Shown here in pieces: positions 33,149 to 44,257 of a stretch of DNA of 64,000 bases; the first letter of the stretch is position 1; each line of letters starts with the position of its first letter. Origin of the DNA: Symsagittifera roscoffensis (lineage: Eukaryota > Xenacoelomorpha > Acoela > Convolutidae). The stretch covers positions 10,134,723-10,198,722 of the forward strand of contig NC_087066.1 in the NCBI RefSeq assembly GCF_963678635.1. Reading direction: 5' to 3'. A model generated the notes under the pieces. It was given only the letters and a program-made list of their open reading frames with translations, ran no database searches and was not told where the DNA came from. The translations under genes and the position numbers were made by a program.

Positions 33149-33454
33149 CTTTTGTTATCATCAAGTTCGCCAAAGCCATTTTACGCCTTTCGTCAAAATG
33201 CCTATGGGTACAATCTCCTTTTCTATTTGTCAGAATTAAAAGTCCCGAGACAAGTTCAGCTAACCATTCTCTGCAATCATCTCTCAATACCTGTAAACAA
33301 AGTTGCGTACGAGCGCTTAGACTCGGCCGATCATTCTGAAAGTATCACATCTTTAAAAGCCCGTGCAAAACCCCGAAAGCCAAAAGAAAGGATTTTTTCT
33401 TTGAAAGAGATGATAACCCTTGAAAAACGAAAGGCTATCGAAAAAAAAGCATGA
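33149..33454 (+). CDS. Putative C-terminal exon, unrecognised
   Basis: An open frame with coding-like composition follows a TGA at 33146 and ends at TGA 33452. It reads PKPFYAFRQNAYGYNLLFYL near the start, then a mixed helical segment, and ends in a Lys/Arg-rich tail (KPRKPKERIFSLKEM...). The acceptor is not clear. I do not recognise it, and no other exons are seen nearby. It could be a terminal exon of a gene or a chance frame; composition argues for the former. Confidence 0.35.
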   Translation, partial: LLLSSSSPKPFYAFRQNAYGYNLLFYLSELKVPRQVQLTILCNHLSIPVNKVAYERLDSADHSESITSLKARAKPRKPKERIFSLKEMITLEKRKAIEKKA

Positions 33455-34110
33455 AGAAACATTATTAGTTTTCTGAAGTAAATGGCGTAGACTAGTAAAA
33501 AAAAAATTCAGAGACCTAAACAGCGTACAATAAAAACTAAATTAGTTCGAAAATCAGTTTCGGATTTGAATAGTCACTAAACATCGTTAAAATCATTAGG
33601 TCTCTCGCCCAGGCATATGTAGATAAGTTAGCAAAAATTGGTGAAAACTTCAATTTTGTACACATAACAAATGATTGCATATCATTTTCGTTGCATTTAG
33701 AACCTCTTCATTTGAAATGTGCTTCACTATGGATGAAAATTAGCGGAGCGTAAACTAGGCTTTCTGGGAACAATGATACATTGCTGTACAGTCGGCCCTT
33801 TTTTGCGTTCACAAATTACAAAAATATGGGAGGGACTAGGATGAGGTTTTACCTATAATCAATCAACGAAAAGAGTTGAGACGAGTACTTTAACTTGTCT
33901 AGCTGGCTGTCACCGGGTGTGTGGCATAAAAATGTCGGCTGTCAAATCGATGGTTGTCAAGATGCGGTTTATCTGCTGTCCTGAATTCATTATTTAAAGT
34001 TTCGGCAATGTAATTGCAAGCATAAGGAGTCATTTTGTTGTTTTAGTTGAGCATTGTCCAGTTGAGAAGGCTGCTGTAGCGGAGCTCAGATTAGCCGAGT
34101 TCAGACATTA
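33455..34110. other. No gene seen
   Basis: This is AT-rich DNA between the putative exon and a MITE. No repeat or motif was recognised. Confidence 0.45.
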
Positions 34111-34301
34111 CGAGGCCAAACTGTGCATTTTGTGCATTGTAAGCGGACTCCACATCAAGGACGCTCCCTTTGTTCTTCTTTTATTCTTTCATTTTCTTTG
34201 ATCATTCCGACAAAATTTTAACATGTTTAAAGACTTGTCTATGGAATCCAGGAACATACAGACACAAACTGTGCGCCTATCCAGTGCACAGTTTGGTCTC
34301 G
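34111..34301 (+). mobile_element. MITE with CGAGGCC TIRs, best-preserved copy
   Basis: This is a 191-bp element starting CGAGGCCAAACTGTGCA and ending TGCACAGTTTGGTCTCG, flanked by TA. The TIRs match over 17 bp with one mismatch. It has 43 bp more in its right half than the copy at 19984. No open frame is present. Confidence 0.85.
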
Positions 34302-36210
34302 TAATGGAAGATCAACCGGTCGTTGTTGTCGCAGCTGAATGAAGGAGCTGGTTCATTGTTGTAGTTGATCATTTCCAAAGAAGATATTCGTTTTCCGAAC
34401 GATTTCAGGTTGAAGTAGTCTAGTTGTTTACACAATTCCATGCGGAGAAGAAAGTGTTAAAAAGCAAAGAATGAGTGTTTTTACGGAAAGAGAAAGCTGT
34501 TGCTGGGCATCAGGTATCTGCTTTTAAGCAAAATTTTTCTAACATCAAGGTAAAGTGCTTGGAACTGTGATTACAAAAATTGGATTGCGTTTTGGGAACG
34601 CAACGATAACAGGTTCTTTCGTATGAGAGAATGATCCAGTTTGACTATTGTTATCTGCTGGAGATTGCAGAATATAGAGGTCTGGATAAGCAGGAACATT
34701 TCGTTTTGCAGGGATTTGAGCAATTTTACGGCGGGCTCTAAAGTTTTATCGTCGTAACACATGATTGGCACATGCGATCGGACTTATGTGCAACCTAGGG
34801 GCCAAAATCTACACGGATTCAAAATCTGCAAAATTCAGACTGTTTCTCTGTTTGAAATAGGCGGTGTTAAGGAAATCCCTTTTTGTCGGATGGAAGGGAT
34901 GGCAGAGTTAGGATGAGTTTTTTAAGAATGCGTTTCCAATTATGGTTTGACAGCTACTGTGCTCTTTGCCATTTTTAAATGAGTGTTCAAGGATCAGAGT
35001 TTTTTTTGAAGGCGTACTGACAAACGTTTTTTCTAGAAAGAAATGAAAAAGTGTTAGAGGCTCGATGTCGTTGGGGGTAGACTAAACACTCGTCATGAGT
35101 ATGGCATTCATAAACCGTTTTATTTCGGACAACAAGGTGTTGAAAGTATCATTTGCACGGGCTTTAGGTCCAAGAATGGCAAAGAGAGAGCTTTCAGCGC
35201 CACAGATGAGGTGTCCTCAGACGCCAATAATTTGTGGTGCATAAACGGATTTGAATTTATAAGATTTCTGGTATGATTCAAAAAGTTACTTATTGTAGAG
35301 ATGTCAAAGGTAGTCCTCAGTTCTTTTTAAGCTGCTATGAAGTTACTTGCGTTGTTAGAGTGGATTTCTGAATGGGTCTCTCTTCTTGCAAAGAAGCGGT
35401 AGAGGGCTGTAGCGTCGGATGATACATAATGACAGGTTTTCAGATGAACTGCACGAGTCTTCAGGCAGGTAACAAAGTAACAATCAGTCTACACTGCTTG
35501 TTAAATGTGACTGAGTTGCTTGAAGCAAAACTGCCAAAAAAGTTCGAGACAAAATTGTAGAAAGGGAATAAAGTTTATCTGGTGGAAAACTACATGATGG
35601 GAATGGAGATTTTTCAAGCTGCAGTCAAAAGCCAAGCTGGCGTCGTCTGTCGTAAAACTTGCTGTTAAGTTTACGTTTTCGATATCGCGCTGGAAGAATA
35701 GATTAGTAAGCGTTGAGTGCGTTGCGTGTAAGCTCGGATGGGGAATGTTAGTTACAGTAGTGGATATGTTGTATGAAGTGGTAAACTGTCGGATATTTTA
35801 CATCCAAAGTAATGAAATGCTTCAAACAACAGCCAAGGCTTGATTTTTGTAGACTTTCTTCAGCTCGCATCATATTCGATTATTCGAGAAGTGCGGAGAG
35901 GGTCCATTTCTGCAGGATGTAGGAATAACTTTTTTTTTAGAGCTACTGGTTTTTTTTTGCAGCGAACTTCTTTGCAAAATCTATGTAAATGCGTTTACGG
36001 TAAGTTCAATGTAATTATTTACTTCGGTTGTCAAAAATGATGAAAATTTTAAAGGGCAAAAGCTGATCGAGGTTGAGTTAATGAGCTTTCGGATGAGGGA
36101 CTCGGGTCCTGATCGATCAATTGAAGTGGAAATCTACATGATGGTAATATTTTTGTGTAATATTTTTGTGTAATAGTTTTTAAATTGTGTAATATTTTTC
36201 TCTGCGGTTT

Positions 36211-36392
36211 GATAATCTAAGTTGTGCGGCTGCGATTGCAGCCCAAGCGTATGCACGGAAAAGATGGTTCTAGTTCCTTTAGTGTTCGTACTTTTATGCT
36301 TGATAATCTAAGTTGTGCGGCTGCGATTGCAGCACAAGCTAATGCACGGAAAAGATGGTTCTAATTCATTTAGTGTTCGTACTGCGGAGGCT
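36211..36392. repeat. 91-bp tandem duplication
   Basis: The sequence gataatctaagttgtgcggc recurs 91 bp later with close similarity throughout. Since 91 is not a multiple of three, it breaks any frame of the surrounding retroelement. Confidence 0.85.
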
Positions 36393-36732
36393 GCTAATAG
36401 CTGGATCTCAAAAAACTGTCACATATCAAGAGCGAAGCTGGTTGTGCAAACAACATTCAATATCCTTCGAAGTGCAACCATGCTGTTTGTCGCTTTGCTT
36501 AGTGTCAAACGGAGAAGCCGTTTCGAATAGTGGCTTTTGTTGAACTATGAAAATGAGATTTCACAGGTTCCATCATAGGCGTGGTTGAGGTAACCTGGGG
36601 AGTGTTTTCACTGAGTAGTTTGGATGGGTTCAAGTGTCTCTGCCTCTTGATATGCATCAAAGATTTGCTGTCTCTTTTACCCACTAAAAACTGTGCTGCC
36701 ATCGGTGCTGTTTAGGTGTGGTTCAACTAAAA

Positions 36733-36957
36733 TCATTGTTGTTGCTTAATGAAACTTGCAATACAGGCGCCAAACATAACTGCCCGGAGTTCCAAGATTT
36801 TGATGATGTGCTGTCTTAAGGGAGCTACTCGGGACTTGGCTAAAGCGAATACGATTTTTGGTCTTGTGTTGGAATCCATAATGTAGACAAAGAACGCTAT
36901 AGAAACAAGGTTGCATTTGTGGCTTCTTGGAAGAAGTGGTTGCGCGAATAACGCCAA
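36733..36957 (-). pseudogene. BEL/Pao RNase H fragment
   Basis: The minus-strand frame has AFFVYIMDSNTRPKIVFALA followed by KSRVAPLRQHIIKILELRAV, the conserved block around the second acidic residue of BEL/Pao RNase H. The next conserved block (WTDS) is not found in frame. It is a fragment of a dead element. Confidence 0.7.
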
Positions 36958-37230
36958 TAAATGGCAAAGACTCTTTAGCGGTTGAAGGTTGTTGGCTTCC
37001 TGGAGAAGTTCAAAGGGAACGCGGAGGTCCTCCTTGGTATATCGATCTTCTTTTTAAAATATTTTTCTCTCTAATTTTTGCTTTAGAAATCAGAAATGGT
37101 TAAGAGATTTGCAAAAGTTTGCGCGGTGTTGGCTTTTTTTCGGATCATAATTTTTCCGGCATAAAAACTAATGGATCAGCAGAAACGCTCCATTCGATTC
37201 TCAATAAACGCTCTGTCATGCTGGAGTTTG

Positions 37231-37470
37231 TCAGTTCATAGTGTAATATAGCAGGTTGTTGCTGAGGAGTTGCACATATATTACGAGAATTTGTGGTGTT
37301 TGACTTGGTGAGATTGCCCTTCCTGTTGCGAGTACCTTTTGTTGCTCACATAGATTAGTTGTTTTGACAGTTGTACCATGATGGTTGATTCGCAGAAATT
37401 GTCGATGAAGAAATTGCCGTCGATCAGTTTTTTCATGTAGGTGTATTAAATTGTGTTTTCGTCGCCACAA
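37231..37470 (-). pseudogene. BEL/Pao reverse transcriptase fragment
   Basis: A minus-strand segment near 37390-37425, in a frame adjacent to the open one, reads like NFFIDNFCES, matching the FYVDDYL catalytic block position. The second Asp is replaced by Asn, which would abolish catalysis. The fragment lies between protease-like and RNase H remnants. Confidence 0.45.
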
Positions 37471-38900
37471 ATTGGCGAGCGTTTAGCGGTAAAATTGAAA
37501 ATGGTAGTCTGATAAAACTGAGAAATTTCCCGTCTTCGGGTCGGGCGGAAACATATATGCACTTGATTTCAATGTCTGCATCGATGGGATAATTTTTTGC
37601 CGGAAATGACCAATTACTGCGAGTAACTTGCTTGGATAGTTCTGAGTTCCGGTCCAGTTAAAAGAAGGTCGCTGAGGCAAAATCTTTTGAATTTCGATTT
37701 GCTTCTGATACGCTGCACAATTTTCCAGGCTTTTTGGGTAATTCAGTCAATGTTTTGATAGATTCCAATCTATTTAATTAAGTTTTTGTATCCAAATGTC
37801 CCAATAAATTTTTTGGTCAAACCGTTGGTGGTTGAGGCTCGGATCATTGCAAGCTTGTTGGGGTCGTTGAGAAGTCAAATTTTAATCTCTTTTGGAATTT
37901 TTGAGCAGAAACAAAGTAGGTGTGCTGCAGGAAAAGTAAGCGTTTGGTTTCAACAGAAGCCCAACTTTGAACTGTCCTTCCATGTAGGTGATGTCTGCCA
38001 ACCAGTTTCCAGGGCGTGCTTTTTGTCTTTCCGTAGGTTTCCATTTTCCAAATCGTTCGGAGATTTCTGCGTCTTTGTCTTTGTCCTTGTTGTTAAAAGA
38101 GTAGGCTCGAAACAACAAATTCCTAATTTCTTCGGCTGTTTGACATCCAGTTTTCTGCCCAAGAGGTATGGAAATTGCATGTGGTGCTCATTCTGGTCAT
38201 TTAATTGTATTTTGAATAGTAATAAGGTCAATGTTTTCGGCTCCAATGAGAAGTGAAATTTGTATACAGCTTAAAGAAGGTTGTTGTAGAAAACTGGAAA
38301 GATGATATGCTTTAGGAAGTCGTAAATGCCGGACCAGATGATATTTTGACCAATTCTGCTGTCGTTTGACTGATTTCTGTGTTCATTGAAGCTAGTGGCT
38401 GCGTTGAAGGAAAATTTCACGTGTTGTTTGAGATATGCTGTTGATGAATGCTGTTCTGATGATGTCTGTTGCAAGTGTTGCTTGTGCGCTTCGAAATGTA
38501 TTTTTTAACATGTATTGGTCAGAACAAATGTAGGCGATGTTTTTGTTCCGCGCACTTTCAATTAGCAAGTCTCTCTATTATAGTCACTGTGAGGGGGTGA
38601 TAATCGAAATAAAAAGCATGAAGACTTTTTCGTGTTTAAGTTCTCCTTCTGTTGCTGTCAGAGAATCTGTCCTTAATCGATGAGGGTTGGTTGCTGCGAA
38701 TGTTTTTATTTTGACGTTCATTATGTTTACTAGATGAAAAAGGTTGACTAGAACTAGAATTGAATTTTTCCGAGGAAAACCTTTTGCAGGCAAAAGGGGA
38801 ATTCTCTGAGCCATTGCTTGAAACCAATGAAGCTGGGCTGCAGAATGCTTTTTTCGACGTTGTGTTGATTCCTCTCCAGTTCCTAAGAGTCAAAAATGAG

Positions 38901-39639
38901 GTTAAATTAACCTAGATTTTTTAAGGTAAATGGTTGTTAAAGTAAAAATTACCTCAAGTCTACCTTATCATTTATCATTACTTGAGGAAAATCTTTACCA
39001 TTTAAAATAAAATTAACTTAAGGTATAGTTTTTTGGAACAGAAGTTTTTTTGGAACAGCTTGCAAGTTTTTTGGAACAGCTAGGACGGAGGTGTTTTTTA
39101 ATCAAAAAATAAAACTTGCTGATCTTTTTTAAAGCAATTGTTAGTAGTACGCGTAGTTTCCATGGTAAAAATGGAAAAAAAAATGAAAGAAAGTTAAATT
39201 TGATTGCACCATTAAGTTTTGTCACCCTTGTCAATTGTTCAACTGCAATACTCTGAACAGGCAGCAAAATTTAAAAAGGGTATCAAGTATGCAAATGTTT
39301 GCGGCAAATCGAACTTTTTGAAAACACTCAAACTTCAATTCAACTATTTAGTATACATTCACAAGACAAATTCACGCAACCATAACTTTCAGCTTTTGCC
39401 TGATAGTTTCAAAAATGCTCTTGTCTGCTGAAACCTTAATTTAGGAAATTGTTCTGTTGTTTCTATAACTAAAACTTTGTCTGAAAATTTTTAAATTAAT
39501 TTGAAAAAAATGTGAGTCTAAATGGCCGCTTGAAACTGGTTTAAATTGAGTTGAACCTAATTTTCGATTAACAATACAGCTCAACAGGTACTTTTGAATG
39601 GGTGTACGACCTGGAGAGCTGAAGAGACTTAATGGAGCT
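38901..39639. other. No gene seen
   Basis: This is AT-rich DNA. A short duplication of 'ttttttggaacagct' lies at about 39030-39085. No recognisable exon is present. Confidence 0.45.
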
Positions 39640-39990
39640 CTGTTCTGCAAGCTCTGTTCTCGTCGAGGGTGCGCAACGAAGAGCGCACAGAAAGTCTGAA
39701 GCTTCTCCTCAATGAGTTCGAATCAATTCCCACAGAATTTGTACGTCATTTACACTGTGGTCAGAATGTCTTCCAAACTGCTTTCTTCAAATCCGACTTC
39801 GAGCCCATAAAACTACTTCTGGAGCGGGATGGAATGCCTAATTTTTTTTTTGAGTTTTTAGGCTATGTTAAAAAAAGCTTTTACGAAGCTCTCCTGCGAA
39901 AGCATGTGGAAAGTAGCAAAAAGTTTCATGTTCAGTTGTTCCTAAATTCTAACAGGATGAAAAACAATGGAAAATATGTTTTATTCTAGA
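39640..39990 (+). pseudogene. Ankyrin exon D paralogue fragment
   Basis: The frame reads SLKLLLNEFESIPTEFVRHL, then GQNVFQTAFFKSDFEPIKLL and FFFEFLGYVKKSF. It parallels GKNVFQTAFFKLNFEPIRLI and KFFEFLGYSRDNS of the copies at 18786 and 24005. It lacks the first half of exon D and the tail after about 39950. Identity to the duplicated copies is roughly half, so it is an older relative. It is likely a broken fragment, although the frame itself is open for over 100 codons. Confidence 0.6.
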
Positions 39991-41137
39991 AGTTTACTCT
40001 TTAGTTATATTGTATTCCACAATGCTTGAATTAGAAATAATGATTGTTAGAGTTGATATCATTTTACTAAAAGTTGTGAATACTCATATCTTTAAATATT
40101 TACAATTGTTGCGTTTTAATTTTTCTTTTGAAAATTGTAAATTGTACTTAGTTCAATTGTATTTCAGAACAACCTTTATCGAACCGGATTGAACTTTGTA
40201 CGCCAAAAACTCTGCAACACAATTCCGTACCACAAAACTGTTGATCATATATTCCATAAAATGAGTCCATGAAAAAATGCTTGTCCAACTATTTTCAAAC
40301 CTATATTTTTGAGTCAAATTATTAATTCGAGAAAATTAGGAAGAAAACTTCGTATGTTTTCATTCGCAAATCCACTTCTACGTTCAGAAACAATTTTTTT
40401 GGATAAAAAGGGCATGCGTTAATGTTGCATTCATTTATTTAACAAAGTGCAAATTCAATTTTTTCAAATTTTTTCAGCAAAAAGCTTACTTGCCTTTAAA
40501 AAGTTGGTTTTTACCTATACTTCTAGATATAAAAAATATAGAATTGTATGACCGGAAAACTTTTTTCTTGAATGGAAACTGTGTGATCAGAACTTCTTCT
40601 GGGGGTGACATGCTTTTTTAGACAGTAGCATGCCGAGAGATCTGGCATTCTTTCAGTTCTTGCGGTCAATTTTTTAAAAACCGTCCCCCGTTGATACTCA
40701 ACATCCAATTTGGATTTGGCTTCCTACACCAATGGAGTTTTAGGCGCAATTGTACGTCAAGTTTGATGGGAGCGCGCCTTTGTTCTAAGCTTTCCAAATA
40801 ATGATTGGAAAGTTTTTTAACAGTACCCTGAAAAAATTTTGGCCTGTTTGTTTTCATAATCGACAGTTGCGCAGAAATTTTTGGAACTGAATCGACAACT
40901 CGCAACAAAATCAACTTGATCGGCCAATGAAAAATGGTGGATAAATATTCCAAAGACTTTTCGAGAGAACTCCCCAAAACGATCCTGCGATCGCTACTGC
41001 TTACGATACATGTAAATCGTTGGTTTTCTGAGACCCAGTCGAGAAAAACGCTTCATGGGCCTGAAAAATTGAGGTGATACACTGGCTTTTTATCTTTTGT
41101 GATGTTTTCTATTATGGTTTCTTGAGTTTGACTTTCA
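39991..41137. other. No gene seen
   Basis: This is AT-rich, with only short frames lacking motifs (for example 40666-40977 on the minus strand). Confidence 0.45.
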
Positions 41138-41378
41138 ACTCAGATACGGAATCAGAACTCATCGATTTTCCATTGTAAAGTTATCTGTACTTATTTGTTC
41201 TACTGAAGCCCTCAAACACGAATAATTGAGTTTTGTCTCTCTGGTGGTGTTTCACTTATTATTTAATTTAATTTTATCTGTACAGTATTTTAAAAAATCC
41301 TTATTAAGTGGAGGTTGAGTGATCTTTCGAACTGCATTCTCTGTAACAACTACTATTGACGAGGAAGTGTGATCTATG
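41138..41378 (+). pseudogene. Truncated copy of the 43.6-kb coding region
   Basis: It matches 43587-43860 in order, including 'tcgaactgcattctctg' and 'attgacgaggaagt', with a small internal deletion and a stop (tgatct) after the last match. It is a broken duplicate. Confidence 0.65.
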
Positions 41379-42421
41379 TTTAAAAATTCTCTACAAAAAC
41401 AGGTACTTCATTGAACACTAATATGAAACTTAAAGAAGTCTCAAATGTTTTATAATTTGGGGCTAGGACTTGTTAAAATTAGTACTTAATGTCCAAGAGT
41501 GAAAACTTGAGCTGCGAAGAAAGATGAGCAGAAGGCAAGATTGAAATAAGGCTCATCTTTTTTAGAAGTTGTTAGGAAATCTTTTTTTTTTGCAAAAAAA
41601 AAACATATGCAAACATTTTTTTGAGTTTGAGATGATTGTTGAATCAAAATATCTCCGGTGGTAATAAAGTTGAAAAAACAGTTAGATGTATAAAAAACTT
41701 CGATAAGTTGCCTAAGAAAGTGTGCCAGGCATAAATAAACTTTCATTTTTTTCAAAAGTTCAAGTGTTTTGACGAAATTTTAGAAAAAAGAATAGTTTTT
41801 CAATTTTGTCACCTTTTCATTCTTTCAAATCCTTTTCTGAATTTTTCGGTCGAAGTTGAAATTAATCAGGGGCGGATTAAGGGGGACCGAGGAGGGAAAC
41901 CCCTCCTCAAGAGCTCGAGCCCATGTCGACCCAAACGGTCTTCCTTTTGTACTATTTTGAGATGTTCGTTTTTGGCTGAATGACCCCTAAGTTTTTCTCG
42001 GGCGCCAATAATCACTAACTTCGAGTGGGACGCGGGCGCCAAACAAGCGCAATTTTTTGGTCAAAATTTTCCGAAAAGTGTCTAAAAACGCCTTTTTGTC
42101 TGTTTTTTTTTCAAAACTTTGCCTGCGCCGCAAAGAAAATTTTGCCAAAACAGTGTTTTTTTTAGTGTTCCGAGAGAGCTCAGAAAATCCACTTGGTCGA
42201 CCCAAAAAACAATTCGACAAAATTTTCGAAAACTCTTTGAAATCAAATCAAATTTTAGAATCAGTGGGTGACTTCGTTTTCAGTTGCATCGGAACAATTC
42301 TACTAATAGACACAAACATGATCGTTAAGAGATTGAATTAGCACAACTTTTGATGATGTCTTTTGGAAAAAAAAACTTTTGCTCGATAAGTTTAAATCGA
42401 GCCAAACTACTATTCTAAATT
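41379..42421. other. No gene seen
   Basis: At 41870 lies 'caggggcggattaaggggg', which resembles the end of some DNA transposons, but no inverted partner is found. The rest is AT-rich. Confidence 0.4.
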
Positions 42422-43296
42422 CCCGGGTTGACAAAAAATGCTTATCATACATTTTTCATATATGAAAAAAATGCTCATCATACTCTTTCATACAATTTCA
42501 TAGAGCAAAAGTAAGTGTATAAAAAAGCAAAAGCAAAAAGCGTAGAGGAAATTGTATGATAAGCATTTTTTCCATTCTATGAAAACGTATGACATGCATT
42601 GTTTCCATCAATGAAAATACAAATAATTTTTGGTTCGAAATTTCGTGTTACAACCGAAACACTAACCAAGGATTTTTTGTCATAAGACAACCCTGAGTGT
42701 AACTGGCAGTTACCACGCAGATAAACTGCATTTGGTGATTTTAGTTTAAAAATTATTTTGAACATTTTCACATGGAATTATATACCAAAAAATTAATTTT
42801 TTGATTATGTCTAGATAATTTTTAGGTTGAAAACATTGATAGTAGAGAAAAAAAGGCCTGTTTTTTTATAAAGTTATTTTTTTTAGCAAATGAAACAAAA
42901 GATAATAATCGTATTTAGAAAAAAAAACACTTTTTTGCGATTTTTGGATTTTTTGGGTGAAAAACTCATCCTGGACTACCTTATAAACACAAAAAGTCAA
43001 ATTTTGCATGCAAAATTTTTGTTTTCGTAAGATTTATATTTTGGCACAAAAGCAAGTTTGCAACCAAAAAAGGGATTAAAAACTTTTTACTTCAAATTTT
43101 TGTTTTTGTTTATAAAAAAATGCATGTGATACAATGTGCAAATCGTTTTTTTAATGACCAGAAATCTTCAAAAGAAGCAAGTAGAACAAAAACTTTTTAA
43201 ATTTTGTATGAACTTTCTATGACAAGCATTTTTTCCATAGACTTCATTTATGAAACTGTATGACAAGCATTTTTCTTCTATGGACGTCAACCCGGG
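42422..43296. mobile_element. Palindromic element with CCCGGGTTGAC ends
   Basis: The left end reads cccgggttgacaaaaaatgc and the right end reads gacgtcaacccggg, an inverted pair. The motif atgcttatcatac or its complement gtatgataagcat appears about six times near both ends. No open frame of interest is present. It is the reference copy for the fragments at 1-430 and 1615-2361. Confidence 0.7.
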
Positions 43297-43586
43297 TTGG
43301 TGAAGTAAGCCCAGGTTGAGAAAAATTAGATCTGAATTTTTTGTCGTTCTGAATAGATAAGTCTGCGAAGAGCGAATCGAACGCAGAGTAGAGGTATAAG
43401 TTGTTTATAACAGGCATAAGTACGTTAGCTAGAATGCAACTAATCAAAAGCTTCAGATTTTGAACTTAAGCTAATATGAAGGCCAAGTTAGATGTATAAT
43501 TTCATGGCAAACACCAAAAACAAGAGAAAACAACGTGAAGTTGAAGAAATTTTCCCGATGCCTTTGTCTTCTTGCTCCGCAAATGA

Positions 43587-44257
43587 ACTCAGCTACGGAA
43601 TCAGGACTTATCGATTTTCCATAGTAGAGTTATCTGTACTTATTTGTTCTACTGTAGCTCTCAAACACGTATAATTGAGTTCTGTCTCTCTGGTGTTGTT
43701 TCACTTATTATTGTACAAAGTTCAACAAAAAATTTATTTGATTTATTGAACTTTATTTCTTCTGTACAGAGGAAATAATCGTAATTAAGTGGAGGCTGAG
43801 TGATTTTTCGAACTGCATTCTCTGTGACAACTACTCACAGATTGACGAGGAAGTTATGCTTGAAGTCTCTTTTCACAAACGTAGATGCAAGACCAATATC
43901 ACACTGCATCAAGTTTTAGAGTCTGTTCTGTATGTTGCAATGATGTTTTCTAACATTTTGAAAGACATTGAGAAAAAATGTTACAAAGGAGTCTTTATAC
44001 GAGGTGCCATTTGGATAATTGAAAAGTTATAAAAAGTGAGCAAGAGCAAAGTAGTCGTGTTACCAGATCCATTGAAAGATCTGAACTATCTTATTCATAC
44101 AATCAGCCGCGTGCTTTCTCAATCTAACGTAAATGAAATTGAAAAGAAGTTCTTTTCATGCAATGCTATCAATCGCACGGAGTTTCTAATGGATCCACAT
44201 TTGTTCCTTGAAACAAAAATGGGGAAACTTACAACATCAGAAGCGAAGATGTTTTGA
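43587..44257 (+). pseudogene. Coding-like region of unknown family
   Basis: After a 'ctgtacag' acceptor-like site at 43768, a frame reads EIIVIKWRLSDFSNCILCDN and continues with normal protein composition (for example HKRRCKTNITLHQVLESVLY) to TAA at about 44030. It then continues in the same quality through VSKSKVVVLPDPLKDLNYLI to a stop at 44255-44257. The region before the acceptor (43587-43673) reads SYGIRTYRFSIVELSVLICS. I do not recognise the family. The stop suggests a pseudogene, or an intron or sequence error at 44030. A broken duplicate lies at 41138-41378. Confidence 0.45.

Larger units (their letters stand above)
34550..38900 (-). mobile_element. Old BEL/Pao-like retrotransposon remnant
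   Basis: On the minus strand a gag/protease-like segment (38.9-38.3 kb), RT-like fragments (38.2-37.3 kb), an RNase H segment (36957-36733) and further decayed pol to about 34.6 kb follow in BEL/Pao order. All frames are short and shifted. It is more decayed than the copy at 9.6-15.1 kb, and no LTRs are identifiable. Confidence 0.6.

Noticed and set aside
41869-41910. Transposon end 'caggggcggattaaggggg'
   Set aside because: It resembles ends of some DNA transposons, but no inverted partner or target duplication is found within several kb.
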